Source: Nitrospira sp.
Lineage (GTDB): Bacteria; Nitrospirota; Nitrospiria; Nitrospirales; Nitrospiraceae
Reading direction: 5' to 3'
NCBI GenBank assembly: GCA_025934915.1
Contig: JAICWG010000006.1
Span: 1 to 62,687 of the forward strand
Length of the DNA: 62,687 nucleotides
Shown: positions 25,209 through 34,531 of the stretch, one piece after another
Layout: every line of letters starts with the position of its first letter
Position numbering within the stretch: position 1 is the stretch's first letter
Program-made: the position numbers and the translations under genes
The notes under the pieces: model-generated
The model's input: the letters and a program-made list of their open reading frames with translations, nothing else
Database searches by the model: none
Told to the model about the DNA's origin: nothing

Positions 25209-26786
25209 ATGACCCGCGCACGTTCCTTCTTCTTCTTCACCTCAGTCCTGATAGTGGCGCTATTAGGGTACATGTATGCGGATAGTCTTGTCTTCTTGTT
25301 CAGCCGTTGGTTTGGTACCGAGGATTATAGCCATGGGATCTTTGTGCCTCTCATTAGCGGGTTTTTGGTTTGGCAGTCTAGGCATCGTTTGTCTCAAGTC
25401 TCGGGGGAAAAGTCATGGTGGGGCTTTGCTGTCATCGCTCTCGGCTTTGTGGTCTATGTCGTGGGCGAATTGTCCACGCTGTTTGTAGTCCTGCACGTCT
25501 CCTTATGGATCGTGATTGTCGGGTTGGCCATCACGCTGCTTGGGATTCGTGGGATAAAGGCCGTCGCCTTTCCTCTCAGCTATCTTCTGACCGCTATCCC
25601 ACTGCCGACGTTTTTCTACGCCGGTCTGTCGAGCCAGCTTCAACTGTGGTCCTCATCACTCGGTATCGGATGTTTGCAGTTGGTCGGTGTCATGGCGTTC
25701 CGTGAGGGAAACGTCATCGATCTGGGGCCTGTTCAACTTCAAGTTGTCGAAGCGTGCAGCGGTATTCGCTACCTGCTTCCCCTCACTTCTCTCGCTTTGC
25801 TTTGCGCCTACTTATTCAAGGACCGGATGTGGAAACGAGTGTTCCTGGTGCTGTCATCCATCCCGATCTCTATTCTGATTAATGGCTTTCGGATCGGCAT
25901 GATCGGAGTGCTCGTCGAGCTTTACGGGAAGGGAGCGGCGGAAGGCTTCTATCATCTGTTCGAGGGATGGGTCATTTTCATGGTGAGTTTCGGACTGCTG
26001 ATCCTAGAAATGGCGCTCTTAGGAAAGCTTGGCGCAGCTGTGCCGCGAAAGTCCTTGTCTGAACGACTGATGTGGAGCAATCAAGCGGTGGATGCCGGCC
26101 GTGAAGTCGGGCTCAAGAATTCACCAGGCAACATTTTCTCTCCAGGTCCGGCCTATCTGTGCAGTGTGGCTCTTTTCGCGCCATTCACGCTTTTTTCAAC
26201 GATGCTCATGGGCCGCGAAGAAATTCCACCTCCGCGAGCCGCATTCGTCGACTTCCCAATGCAAATCGATGGATGGCGAGGCGAGCCCTTTCCGCTCGAA
26301 CGGCACTACATCGATGCGCTTCGGTTCGATGACTATGTCCTTGCCGACTATCGGTCGAACACTCGGCATCACGTGAACTTCTATGCGGCGTACTATCGGT
26401 CGCAGCGAAAGGGACAGTCGGCCCATTCGCCCCAAAGTTGTCTTCCGGGTGGGGGATGGGAAATCGCCTCCTTGACTCATAAAGAGCTGCCTTCGTCACG
26501 GCTGATGCCGCAACCGGTCATGGTCAATCGTGCCGTCATTCATAAGGGTGATCAGAAGCAGATCGTCCTGTACTGGTTCAAGCAGCGAGAGCGATCTCTC
26601 GCGGACGAGTATTTGGTCAAGGTGTACTTGCTGTGGGATGCCTTGTCTCGACAACGGACCGATGGCGCGCTGGTGAGATTGGCATCGCCTGTCGGTCCAG
26701 GAGAATCAGAGGCAGTAGTCGACCAACGTCTGCAAGAGTTTGCGGCTGAGATCGGGCAAGAACTGAGTCGGTTCGTGCCGGATTGA
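25209..26786 (+). CDS. xrtD: Exosortase fused to EpsI domain, VPLPA-CTERM-specific (XrtD-type)
   Basis: The start is taken as ATG 25209; a TTG at 25191 is the alternative and neither has a clear ribosome site. The N-terminal part (about residues 1-275) is an eight-helix membrane transpeptidase with the exosortase catalytic set: Cys183 in VVEACSGIRYLLPL, Arg228 in ILINGFRIGMIG, and His249 in GFYHLFEGW. The C-terminal part is an EpsI domain (FPMQIDGWRGEPFPLE, SPQSCLPGGGW, IVLYWFKQRE). XrtD-type fusions cut proteins bearing the VPLPA-CTERM tail, and such a protein is encoded just upstream. The gene lies between the substrate and the WecA-like transferase. Confidence 0.88.
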   Translation: MTRARSFFFFTSVLIVALLGYMYADSLVFLFSRWFGTEDYSHGIFVPLISGFLVWQSRHRLSQVSGEKSWWGFAVIALGFVVYVVGELSTLFVVLHVSLWIVIVGLAITLLGIRGIKAVAFPLSYLLTAIPLPTFFYAGLSSQLQLWSSSLGIGCLQLVGVMAFREGNVIDLGPVQLQVVEACSGIRYLLPLTSLALLCAYLFKDRMWKRVFLVLSSIPISILINGFRIGMIGVLVELYGKGAAEGFYHLFEGWVIFMVSFGLLILEMALLGKLGAAVPRKSLSERLMWSNQAVDAGREVGLKNSPGNIFSPGPAYLCSVALFAPFTLFSTMLMGREEIPPPRAAFVDFPMQIDGWRGEPFPLERHYIDALRFDDYVLADYRSNTRHHVNFYAAYYRSQRKGQSAHSPQSCLPGGGWEIASLTHKELPSSRLMPQPVMVNRAVIHKGDQKQIVLYWFKQRERSLADEYLVKVYLLWDALSRQRTDGALVRLASPVGPGESEAVVDQRLQEFAAEIGQELSRFVPD

Positions 26787-26817
26787 CCGGCAATGAGCGT
26801 GATTTGCGAGTCTATCT

Positions 26818-28452
26818 ATGATGAATGAACTCTTTTTCAGTTCCATGACCGCATTATTGGTGTGTATGGCACTGATCCCACTCTTGCGGATGGTGGCAGA
26901 GCGATTTCACATCATGGATCAGCCTGGAGGCCGGAAAGTTCATGAACATCCGGTGCCTCGGGTCGGTGGTATCGCCTTTGCGATCGGCGCCTGCGCCTCG
27001 ATTGCCTGGTGGATTCCGAAAGATGAAATTGCATTATCGGTTCTGGTTGGCAGCGTAATTATCGTGGCGTTCGGCGTATGGGACGATCGTGTCGATCTGA
27101 GCTATCGGAGCAAACTTGTAGGACAGCTGCTGGCCGCCCTTGCCGTCGTTCTGGGTGGGGATATCTGGTTTACCACTCTTCCTTTTCTACCTGATGTGGA
27201 GGTGCCAGCATGGGTCGGGATGTTTGTGACCGTCGTATTTCTTATCGGCGTGTCCAATGCCGTCAATCTTACGGATGGGTTGGACGGGTTAGCTGGTGGG
27301 TTGTCGTTCCTTACTCTATCCGGGATTGCCTATTTAGCCTATCTCTCTAATGATTCGACTGTCTTGTTGTTGACGGTGCCGTTTTTGGGAGGACTCTTGG
27401 GCTTCTTGCGCTACAACACCTACCCCGCTCGAATTTTTATGGGAGATGGCGGCAGCCAATTGTTGGGATTCATCATGGGTGTGCTCGCCGTTCTACTGAC
27501 GGATTCCTCACGAGGGCCATTCAGTCCGAGCCTGGCACTCTTCCTGTTAGGCTTGCCGTTTCTGGACACGCTCGGCGTGACCGGACAACGGTTGGCCGAA
27601 GGCCGTTCTCCATTCATCGGCGACCGAGCACACATTCATCATAAACTGCTTCGCTTTGGGTTCACGCATTATGAGGCCGTGACCGTCATTTACGTGATCC
27701 AGGCTGGCATGTTGGGCTTGGCGTATATGCTGCGATGGCAGTCTGACCAGCTGATCCTGCCGCTCTACCTCATGATTGCAGGATCGGTTTTGATGCTGTT
27801 CATCGCCGCGGGGAGAAATCTTCTTCCCAATCTCACGCCACAAGGCGGTCATTTCCTATCCAATGTGGTCGTTACGCGATTGATGAATGGCCCGTGGCTG
27901 ACGGATCTGCCGATGCAATTTTTGGCCGTGACTGTCCCATGTTTTCTCATTGCGCTGGTGTTTGTCCCATCGAATGTGCCGACCGACGTCGGATATCTCT
28001 CGATCATCATATTCGGGATTGTGTTACTCGGTCTCTCGTTCTCTCCTCGGGTCGCGCCTTACTTTGTTCGTGGGGGGCTCTACGTCGGGACGACGTTCCT
28101 GCTCTATGTCTATGAGGGGTCACGATATCGATCCATGTCCGTTGTCTCGATGGCCCACAACGTATTCTTCATCGTGGTCGCTGTCATGGTGTTGTTGAGT
28201 CTTCGATTCAATCAGGAGAACCGATTCCAGACGACACCGCTCGACTATTTGATGGTCTTCTTGGCCGTCACGTTCCCATTGCTTCCGGAGGTCAGCGCCG
28301 ATATCTCGCATTTGGGTGTCTTTGCCGCCAAATTGATGGTGCTCTTCTTTTCCTTCGAATTGCTGCTCCACGCATTTTCCAACCGTGTCCGACAGTTGGG
28401 ACTCGTTTCGCTCTGGATCCTATTCGGACTCGGAATTCGGATTTTGTTGTAG
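26818..28452 (+). CDS. WecA/MraY-like undecaprenyl-phosphate sugar-1-phosphate transferase with extra C-terminal membrane domain
   Basis: A 544-residue protein. The first 330 residues are the polyprenyl-phosphate transferase core: DQPGGRKVHEHPVPRVGG, the catalytic Asp pair region WDDRVDL, NAVNLTDGLDGLAGG, RIFMGDGGSQLLGF and the HIHH motif in DRAHIHHKLLRFG. It would transfer a sugar-1-phosphate (commonly GlcNAc-1-P) to undecaprenyl phosphate and so begin the repeat unit. Unlike WecA (about 360 residues), it carries about 180 further residues with about six hydrophobic helices of unknown role. It follows xrtD by 31 bp. Confidence 0.88.
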   Translation: MMNELFFSSMTALLVCMALIPLLRMVAERFHIMDQPGGRKVHEHPVPRVGGIAFAIGACASIAWWIPKDEIALSVLVGSVIIVAFGVWDDRVDLSYRSKLVGQLLAALAVVLGGDIWFTTLPFLPDVEVPAWVGMFVTVVFLIGVSNAVNLTDGLDGLAGGLSFLTLSGIAYLAYLSNDSTVLLLTVPFLGGLLGFLRYNTYPARIFMGDGGSQLLGFIMGVLAVLLTDSSRGPFSPSLALFLLGLPFLDTLGVTGQRLAEGRSPFIGDRAHIHHKLLRFGFTHYEAVTVIYVIQAGMLGLAYMLRWQSDQLILPLYLMIAGSVLMLFIAAGRNLLPNLTPQGGHFLSNVVVTRLMNGPWLTDLPMQFLAVTVPCFLIALVFVPSNVPTDVGYLSIIIFGIVLLGLSFSPRVAPYFVRGGLYVGTTFLLYVYEGSRYRSMSVVSMAHNVFFIVVAVMVLLSLRFNQENRFQTTPLDYLMVFLAVTFPLLPEVSADISHLGVFAAKLMVLFFSFELLLHAFSNRVRQLGLVSLWILFGLGIRILL

Positions 28453-28527
28453 CAAACCGAGTTACGTAATAACCTAGGTCCCATGACAACGCCATTCCGA
28501 CACAACAGAGGTGGGTGGACTTTCGGT

Positions 28528-30912
28528 ATGCGCGCGCGGATCGGCATCGTTCTTCTGTCGGCGTTCGCATGGGCGGCTTGTGGTGGTCCCGAGGAGAGAA
28601 AGGCAAAGTACTTTGCTCGCGCCAATGAGTATATTGAAGCGGCCAACTATCCCAAGGCGCGGGTCGCCCTGAGGAATGTGCTGAAAATCGATCCGAAGGA
28701 TGCGGATGCCTATGTCCTCTTTGCTCACGTTGAAGAGAAGGAAAAGAATTGGCGCAACGCGGTTCAACTCTATCAGGAAGCCGTCAGGCTGGATCCTGGT
28801 CATGCCACAGCGCTGATTACCCTGGGTAAGTACTATCTGGAAGCCAGGTTGACCGAGCATGTGGCGGAAACGGCGGACGCCGTCCTGAAGAAGGAGCCCA
28901 AGCATCCCCAGGCCAATGCGCTGAAGATTGCCTCACAGGCGATGACGGAAGAAGCTGTTCCTTCGGCAATCCTCAAAGCGGAGGCGCTGGCGAAGGAGTT
29001 TCCGACAGAGCCGGATGTCGCCATTCTGCTTGCCACATTGTACGACCAGCGCCGGCGATATCGTGATGCCGAGGTCACGTTACGACGCGCGTTGGATGCT
29101 CATCCGAGAGATCTGGATCTTCTGAACAATTTGAATGCGGTCCTGACCAGGGCGAACGACGTCGTCGGCGCGGAGACGGTCATTCGTCGAATGATCGACG
29201 CCGAGCCGGAGTCCATGGACCATCGACTGAGGCTTGTCCGCTTCTATGTCCAACAAGCTGCCTACGAGAAAGCGGAAGCAGTTCTACGCAATGCGGTGGC
29301 GCTCGATCCGAACAGCGACCAGCGCCGGCTTGCATTAGCCGACTTTTTTTTGAGCAGGAGAGATGTTCTGTCTGCAGAACGGGTATTGTTGGACGTCACG
29401 GCACAGTTGCCGTATTCAAGCCAACTTCAATTCGGGCTTGCTGCGCTCTACAAGAAGACCGGACAAGACGCAAAAGCACGTGAGCGCTATGCGGCGTTGG
29501 TTGAAGAGTACAAGGGTAAACCGGTCGGGTTGGAAGCCAAGGTGAAACTGGCGGAGATGGACTTTCAGGCAGGCAAGCAGATCGAAGCGGAGCGTCAGGT
29601 GCAGGATGTATTAAAAGACAACCCCCGTTCCTCGGACGGCCTGACCCTGTTAGGACGTATGGGGTTAGCCAGACGGAACGGGAAAGACGCGGTTCAGGCC
29701 TTTCGCACGGTCTTACATGATCAGCCGGAATTGGCAATGGTGCATTATCTCCTTGGCCAGGCTTATCAGCTCACCGGAGAGACTAACTTGGCGAAAGAGA
29801 GTTTTGAACGGGCCCTGGCTCTCTATCCTGACCAGGTGGATGCCAAACGGTCCCTCGCGATATTGGAAAGCAAAAGCGGCCATTACCGACAGGCGCGTGC
29901 TCGACTGGACGACCTGCTGAAGCAACGTCCAGACGATATTGCTGCGCTAGATATGCTGATGACGCTGGACTTGGTGATGAAAAACTGGCCTGGAGCGGAA
30001 CAGACGTTGGGACGGATCCGTCACGTAGGGGCCGAGAGTCACGTGGCCTTGATGGCGGAAGGGCGACTCTACGAGGCTCAACTTCGTTTGAACGACGCGA
30101 TGAATGCCTATGAGCGCGCGACCGCTTTGGTTCCGAACGAACCCGAGCCGCTCCTGTCACTCGTGAAGCTTGAGGTAACTCAAGGTCACAAAGCCCGATC
30201 ACAGGCACGGTTGGAAAGGCTCATCGCGGCTCGCCCGGACCATCCGTTCGCCCACGGATTGCTGGGAGAAGTCTTGTCTATCTCCGGGGCGCACGAAGAG
30301 GCGATGCTTCACTATCGTAAAGCCGCGCAACTGAATCCCAAGTGGATCACGCCTTGGCTCAACTGGGCCACGTTGTCATTGTCCAGAAAGAAACCGGACG
30401 TGGCCGTACAGGTCATACAGGAGGGGCTCAAGGCCAACCCCGATAGTGAAGAGTTGCACATGCTCTTGGCCTCTGGGCACTTCGAGCAAGGGCAAATAGA
30501 TCTCGCTATGGCTGCATATGAGACGACCTTGCGGCTGAATCCTCGCAACGTGCTGGCGGCGAATAATCTGGCCGTCTTGTTCGTGGACCGCAAGGGTGAT
30601 CCGTCAAGTTTGCAAAGGGCCTTCGCACTCAGCCGAGATTTTGAAAAGGAGGCTCCGCATCCGCTCTTTATCGATACCCTCGGCTGGGTGCGATTCAAAA
30701 TGGGGCAACAGGAAGAAGCGATTCGGTTGATGAAAGATGCCGTCGCCAAATCACCGGACATGTCCGTCCTGAATTACCATCTTGGGATGGCATTGGTTCA
30801 GTCAGGTCAACACGGCGAGGCTCGTACCTATCTCTCCAAAGCGCTCAAGAATTCCGATTCGTTTGAAGGACGGCGTGAGGCGGAGCAAGCCCTCGCGCAG
30901 ATAAGGGGGTAA
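28528..30912 (+). CDS. prsT: PrsT-like TPR lipoprotein of the PEP-CTERM/exosortase system
   Basis: The start ATG 28528 is preferred over 28483 because it begins a lipoprotein signal (MRARIGIVLLSAFAWAACGG, lipobox AWAAC) and has GGGTGG 9 bases upstream. The mature part, about 775 residues, is almost entirely TPR-type helical repeats (for example AVQLYQEAVRLDPGHATALI, LAKESFERALALYPDQVDAK). Lipoproteins of this type accompany exosortase-linked EPS loci and are thought to scaffold polymer export in the periplasm. The gene lies between the initiating transferase and the export protein, 8 bp before the latter. Confidence 0.87.
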   Translation: MRARIGIVLLSAFAWAACGGPEERKAKYFARANEYIEAANYPKARVALRNVLKIDPKDADAYVLFAHVEEKEKNWRNAVQLYQEAVRLDPGHATALITLGKYYLEARLTEHVAETADAVLKKEPKHPQANALKIASQAMTEEAVPSAILKAEALAKEFPTEPDVAILLATLYDQRRRYRDAEVTLRRALDAHPRDLDLLNNLNAVLTRANDVVGAETVIRRMIDAEPESMDHRLRLVRFYVQQAAYEKAEAVLRNAVALDPNSDQRRLALADFFLSRRDVLSAERVLLDVTAQLPYSSQLQFGLAALYKKTGQDAKARERYAALVEEYKGKPVGLEAKVKLAEMDFQAGKQIEAERQVQDVLKDNPRSSDGLTLLGRMGLARRNGKDAVQAFRTVLHDQPELAMVHYLLGQAYQLTGETNLAKESFERALALYPDQVDAKRSLAILESKSGHYRQARARLDDLLKQRPDDIAALDMLMTLDLVMKNWPGAEQTLGRIRHVGAESHVALMAEGRLYEAQLRLNDAMNAYERATALVPNEPEPLLSLVKLEVTQGHKARSQARLERLIAARPDHPFAHGLLGEVLSISGAHEEAMLHYRKAAQLNPKWITPWLNWATLSLSRKKPDVAVQVIQEGLKANPDSEELHMLLASGHFEQGQIDLAMAAYETTLRLNPRNVLAANNLAVLFVDRKGDPSSLQRAFALSRDFEKEAPHPLFIDTLGWVRFKMGQQEEAIRLMKDAVAKSPDMSVLNYHLGMALVQSGQHGEARTYLSKALKNSDSFEGRREAEQALAQIRG

Positions 30913-30920
30913 GGATACCC

Positions 30921-31523
30921 ATGTTTCGTTCTGTTCGATTGGTGATATACGCATTGCTCATGGCGACAACGGCAGCCGTCTCCGGCCCGCCCGTTCATGC
31001 AGGCGATGCGGTGACTGCCGGGCTTGTGTCGCAAGTCGATGCTGGGTACCGTCTCGGCGCCGAGGATATCATGCTGGTGTCGGTGTGGAAGGATGAACAG
31101 CTGACGCGAGAAGTCGTCGTCCGTCCGGATGGGATGTTTTCTTTCCCTCTCGTCGGTGATATCCAAGCCGAAGATCGAACGGTAGACGACATTCGTGGCG
31201 ACCTTGTGAAGCGGCTGACAAAGTATATTCCGAATCCCAATGTTTCCGTGGCGGTCACAAAAGTGATCAGCTACAAGGTCTACGTCGTCGGGCGAGTAAA
31301 TAAGCCGGGTGAGTACTTGATCGGCCATTACACCGACGTGCTGCAGGCGCTCAGTCTTGCCGGAGGACTGACTCCGTTTGCTGCAGAAAACGATATCAAG
31401 GTCATGCGGCGAGTGAGGGGCGAACAATATGCCATTCCCTTTCGCTATGGAGATCTCCGGAAAGGCAGAGACTTGGAGCAGAATATTATTCTCCAGCGCG
31501 GTGACGTCGTCATGGTGCCCTGA
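30921..31523 (+). CDS. Polysaccharide export protein (Wza-like, PEP-CTERM-system type)
   Basis: A 200-residue protein with a signal peptide (MFRSVRLVIYALLMATTAAV, cleavage near HAG). It has the Poly_export domain YRLGAEDIMLVSVWKDEQLT, VVVRPDGMFSFPLVGDI, then a SLBB domain (YVVGRVNKPGEYLIG, DVLQALSLAGGLTPFA) and the closing LQRGDVVMVP. It is much shorter than Wza (about 380 residues) because it has a single SLBB repeat and no outer-membrane helix or clear lipobox. It probably forms a periplasmic part of the export channel together with the barrel protein encoded next. Confidence 0.9.
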   Translation: MFRSVRLVIYALLMATTAAVSGPPVHAGDAVTAGLVSQVDAGYRLGAEDIMLVSVWKDEQLTREVVVRPDGMFSFPLVGDIQAEDRTVDDIRGDLVKRLTKYIPNPNVSVAVTKVISYKVYVVGRVNKPGEYLIGHYTDVLQALSLAGGLTPFAAENDIKVMRRVRGEQYAIPFRYGDLRKGRDLEQNIILQRGDVVMVP

Positions 31524-31534
31524 CCGTCGCCCTC

Positions 31535-32746
31535 ATGCACCCGAGCGGCAAACGGAGAGATTGGGGTTGGCATACTGTCTACGTTGTTTTCGTGGCGGGG
31601 ATCGTTGCACTTGATGTCGCATCACGAAGCGAAGCAGCCGAGTGGTCACTCTTGCCATCCGTCGGGGTTAAAGGAGTTTATAACAGCAACTTGCTTTTGA
31701 CCCCACTGCCTCACGACGAGATCTACGGCTATTGGGTTGCTCCCGCTGCAGAGTTTGCCGGTAAGACTGAGCGCCTTGAGGTCAGCAGCCGGATCGCCGC
31801 AGATGTTGTCGGATATTTCGGTGGAGAGGACAGACAGTTTACGAATGCGTTTACCCCGTTGTCGGTAAGGTATAAGACCGAGAAGGATCTCCTCGGCTTC
31901 ACCGGTGGCTTCGCTCGCGACAATACGATGCTCAGTGAATTACAGGAGACCGGGGTCGTGCTGCAGTTTACCCAACGTAATCAGTGGACAGCGAATCCTA
32001 CGTGGACAAGACGTCTGACCGAAAAACTATCGGCTCAGTCGGGCGTTCAGTTTTCGGATACCACGTATGAGAGTAGTCGGTTGGTTGACTACCGAGTGGT
32101 GGGCGGGTCCGGCGGCCTGCTGTATCAACTGAGTGAGCGGGATCAAATCCAATTATTGGGGTCGTATGTCCACTTTCGCACGACCGATGCACGAGTTGGG
32201 TTGCAAGCCAATTTTCCTGGAATCAACATGAGCCTGACGCACGCCTTCGACGAATCAGTGACTGCGACCATCTATGGTGGCCCTAGATTTTTATCTTCCA
32301 CCTCACAGACTCCGGTTGGTGACATCACGGCTCACGATACGGTTTGGTTGGCAGGCGCGAGCATGAAAAAGAGTTTCGAAAGGGCCACGTTGCAAGTATC
32401 CCTCGCGCGAGATCTTGTACCCAGTGGATTCGGATTGCTCATCCAGACCAATCGAGGAGAACTATCCGGTTCATACGAAATCTCTGAAACGCTGGCCTGT
32501 TCCCTCAATGTGGTCGGTGTCCTTACCTCTGGAAAGACAACGGCGGCCATTGGAGGAGTTTTCCCGGATAGCAGCTATGTCAGCCTGACGCCGAAGCTAT
32601 CGTGGAAGTTTTTTGAGTGGTGGCAAGCGGAGGTGTCGTACATGTACCGATGGCGTGACACCGATACTGCCATAGATTCAGCTAGTTCTCATGCGACGAC
32701 ATTCATGGTGACCTATTATCCACCCAAATTTTCATTGTCCTACTGA
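31535..32746 (+). CDS. Outer-membrane beta-barrel protein of the EPS/PEP-CTERM system
   Basis: A 403-residue protein with an N-terminal signal region (YVVFVAGIVALDVASRSEAA) and a mature part made of alternating hydrophobic/aromatic strands (VGVKGVYNSNLLLT, YKTEKDLLGFTGGFARDNT, SGSYEISETLACSLNVVG). It ends in an aromatic residue (FSLSY), a usual signal for outer-membrane barrels. It matches the general plan of the PEP-CTERM-associated outer-membrane proteins found in such loci. A role as polymer exit channel is an inference from its place between the export protein and Wzz. Confidence 0.78.
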   Translation: MHPSGKRRDWGWHTVYVVFVAGIVALDVASRSEAAEWSLLPSVGVKGVYNSNLLLTPLPHDEIYGYWVAPAAEFAGKTERLEVSSRIAADVVGYFGGEDRQFTNAFTPLSVRYKTEKDLLGFTGGFARDNTMLSELQETGVVLQFTQRNQWTANPTWTRRLTEKLSAQSGVQFSDTTYESSRLVDYRVVGGSGGLLYQLSERDQIQLLGSYVHFRTTDARVGLQANFPGINMSLTHAFDESVTATIYGGPRFLSSTSQTPVGDITAHDTVWLAGASMKKSFERATLQVSLARDLVPSGFGLLIQTNRGELSGSYEISETLACSLNVVGVLTSGKTTAAIGGVFPDSSYVSLTPKLSWKFFEWWQAEVSYMYRWRDTDTAIDSASSHATTFMVTYYPPKFSLSY

Positions 32747-32750
32747 GGCT

Positions 32751-34523
32751 ATGACACAGACACACATCTCATCCCAGGCATCCGGACCTACCATGGGTTT
32801 GAAGGACTACATCGTGGCCTTTCATCGCCGGCGTAAACTTATCCTCTTGACCGGCCTTGGTCTATCGGCTGCGTCCCTGACGCTGGCATTTCTCTGGCCG
32901 CCGACCTATAAGTCGACGGCCACCATATTGATTGAGGAGCAGGAGATTCCCTCAGACCTCGTACGATCAACCATCACCAGTTATGCCGATCAACGGATAG
33001 AGACCATCAAACAACAGGTGATGAGCCGTACCACGTTGTGGAAAGTAGTCGAGCAGTTCGACCTCTACCACGATCAACTGCAGAACAGCCCAGCCGAAGA
33101 AATCGTAAAACGCTTCATCAAGGACGTCGAGGTGGAAGTGATCAGTGCCGACGTTGTGGATAAACGCACACAGCATGCGACCAAGGCGACCATTGCCTTT
33201 ACGGTGGCCTATCAAAATCGCTCTCCTGAATTGGCACAGAAAGTGGCGAACGAACTGACCAGTTTGTTCTTGGGGGAAAACTTGAAGAGCCGCGAACGCC
33301 AAGCGCAGGAAGCCACCTCGTTCCTTCAGCAAGAAGCGGAAAATCTTGCCAGACACATCAGCGAGATCGACGAAAAGATCGCGGCGTTTAAACATCGAGC
33401 CAACGGGGCGCTTCCGGAATTGATGTCGCTGAATCAGCAGTTGATGAACCAAGCCGAGCGCGAATCGATGGACGTCGACCAGCAGGTCCGAAACCTTGAA
33501 GAACGCAAGACCTATCTCGAAGGGGAATTGGCGACGATCAAGCCAAATACACCGATCTTATCCGTGACGGGCGAACGCATTTTGGATTCTGTCGAGCGTT
33601 TGCGGGCGATTCGAGCGGAATATGTGGGAGCGGCAGCCAATCGTTCATCCGATCATCCTGATGTCATCAAAATGAAGCAGGAAATCGAAGCGTTGGAGAA
33701 AGAGACCGGTCAACTCTCCGATACAGACGAGACGGTGAAGCGTCTGGTAGATGCTCGAGCGACCTTAGCAGCCGATTTAGACCGCCTGGGGAATGATCAT
33801 CCGGACGTCCTTCAGGCTCGGAGAAGAATAGCCGCGCTCGAACAGGAAGTCATTCGGCTCAAAGCCGTGCCCAAGGAGAAAATAACTCCGCGTCCGGAAA
33901 ACCCTGCCTACATCAATCTTCAAGCTCAGTTGAATTCCGCGACCTCTTCGTTAGAAGCATTTCGCAAAACCCGTCTGGACATCAAGCGTCGGCTGCAAGT
34001 ATACGCGACGCGCCTGGAAAAGGGACCGGAGATTGAACCGGAGTACCTGGTGCTGACACGAGATCGCGATACATCCGGGCAAAAATATCAGGACATTCGG
34101 TCAAGGTTGTTGGAGGCGAAGGTATCGGAAGGATTGGAAGTGCAGCGGAAAGGCGAACGCTTTTCGTTGATTGATCCGCCCAGTCTCCCTGAGAAGCCGT
34201 ATAAGCCGAATCGTTTGGCCATCGTGTTGCTCGGTTTCATTCTCGCCATCGGTGGAGGGGTCGGCTTAGGAGCTGCAGCCGAGTCGCTCGACCATTCCAT
34301 TCGGACGCCCGATCAGCTCGTCGCCTTGACGCAGCATTTTCCCTTGGCGGTGATTCCCTTTATGCCGAATGAAGAAGATGTGTCCCGTGCAACGTTGCGA
34401 CGGCGAGTCGTACAAACTGCTGGAATCGGCGCCTTTGCAACGGTCATTGTGTTGTTGCATATATTTGTAGTTCCTTTGGATGTGCTGTGGTTTAGCGCAT
34501 TAAGACGGTTTGGCATGGAGTAA
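32751..34523 (+). CDS. Wzz/GNVR chain-length determinant protein
   Basis: A 590-residue inner-membrane protein. TM1 is near residues 30-50 (LILLTGLGLSAASLTLAFLW) after a basic cytoplasmic start. The Wzz domain follows (PPTYKSTATILIEEQEIP), then a long periplasmic coiled coil (residues about 180-430, containing ASFLQQEAENLARHISEIDE-type heptads). TM2 is near residue 485 (LAIVLLGFILAIGGGVGLGA), ending with the cytoplasmic tail. It controls polymer length with the kinase encoded next. The gap to the barrel gene is 4 bp. Confidence 0.9.
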   Translation: MTQTHISSQASGPTMGLKDYIVAFHRRRKLILLTGLGLSAASLTLAFLWPPTYKSTATILIEEQEIPSDLVRSTITSYADQRIETIKQQVMSRTTLWKVVEQFDLYHDQLQNSPAEEIVKRFIKDVEVEVISADVVDKRTQHATKATIAFTVAYQNRSPELAQKVANELTSLFLGENLKSRERQAQEATSFLQQEAENLARHISEIDEKIAAFKHRANGALPELMSLNQQLMNQAERESMDVDQQVRNLEERKTYLEGELATIKPNTPILSVTGERILDSVERLRAIRAEYVGAAANRSSDHPDVIKMKQEIEALEKETGQLSDTDETVKRLVDARATLAADLDRLGNDHPDVLQARRRIAALEQEVIRLKAVPKEKITPRPENPAYINLQAQLNSATSSLEAFRKTRLDIKRRLQVYATRLEKGPEIEPEYLVLTRDRDTSGQKYQDIRSRLLEAKVSEGLEVQRKGERFSLIDPPSLPEKPYKPNRLAIVLLGFILAIGGGVGLGAAAESLDHSIRTPDQLVALTQHFPLAVIPFMPNEEDVSRATLRRRVVQTAGIGAFATVIVLLHIFVVPLDVLWFSALRRFGME

Positions 34524-34531
34524 CTAGAAAG

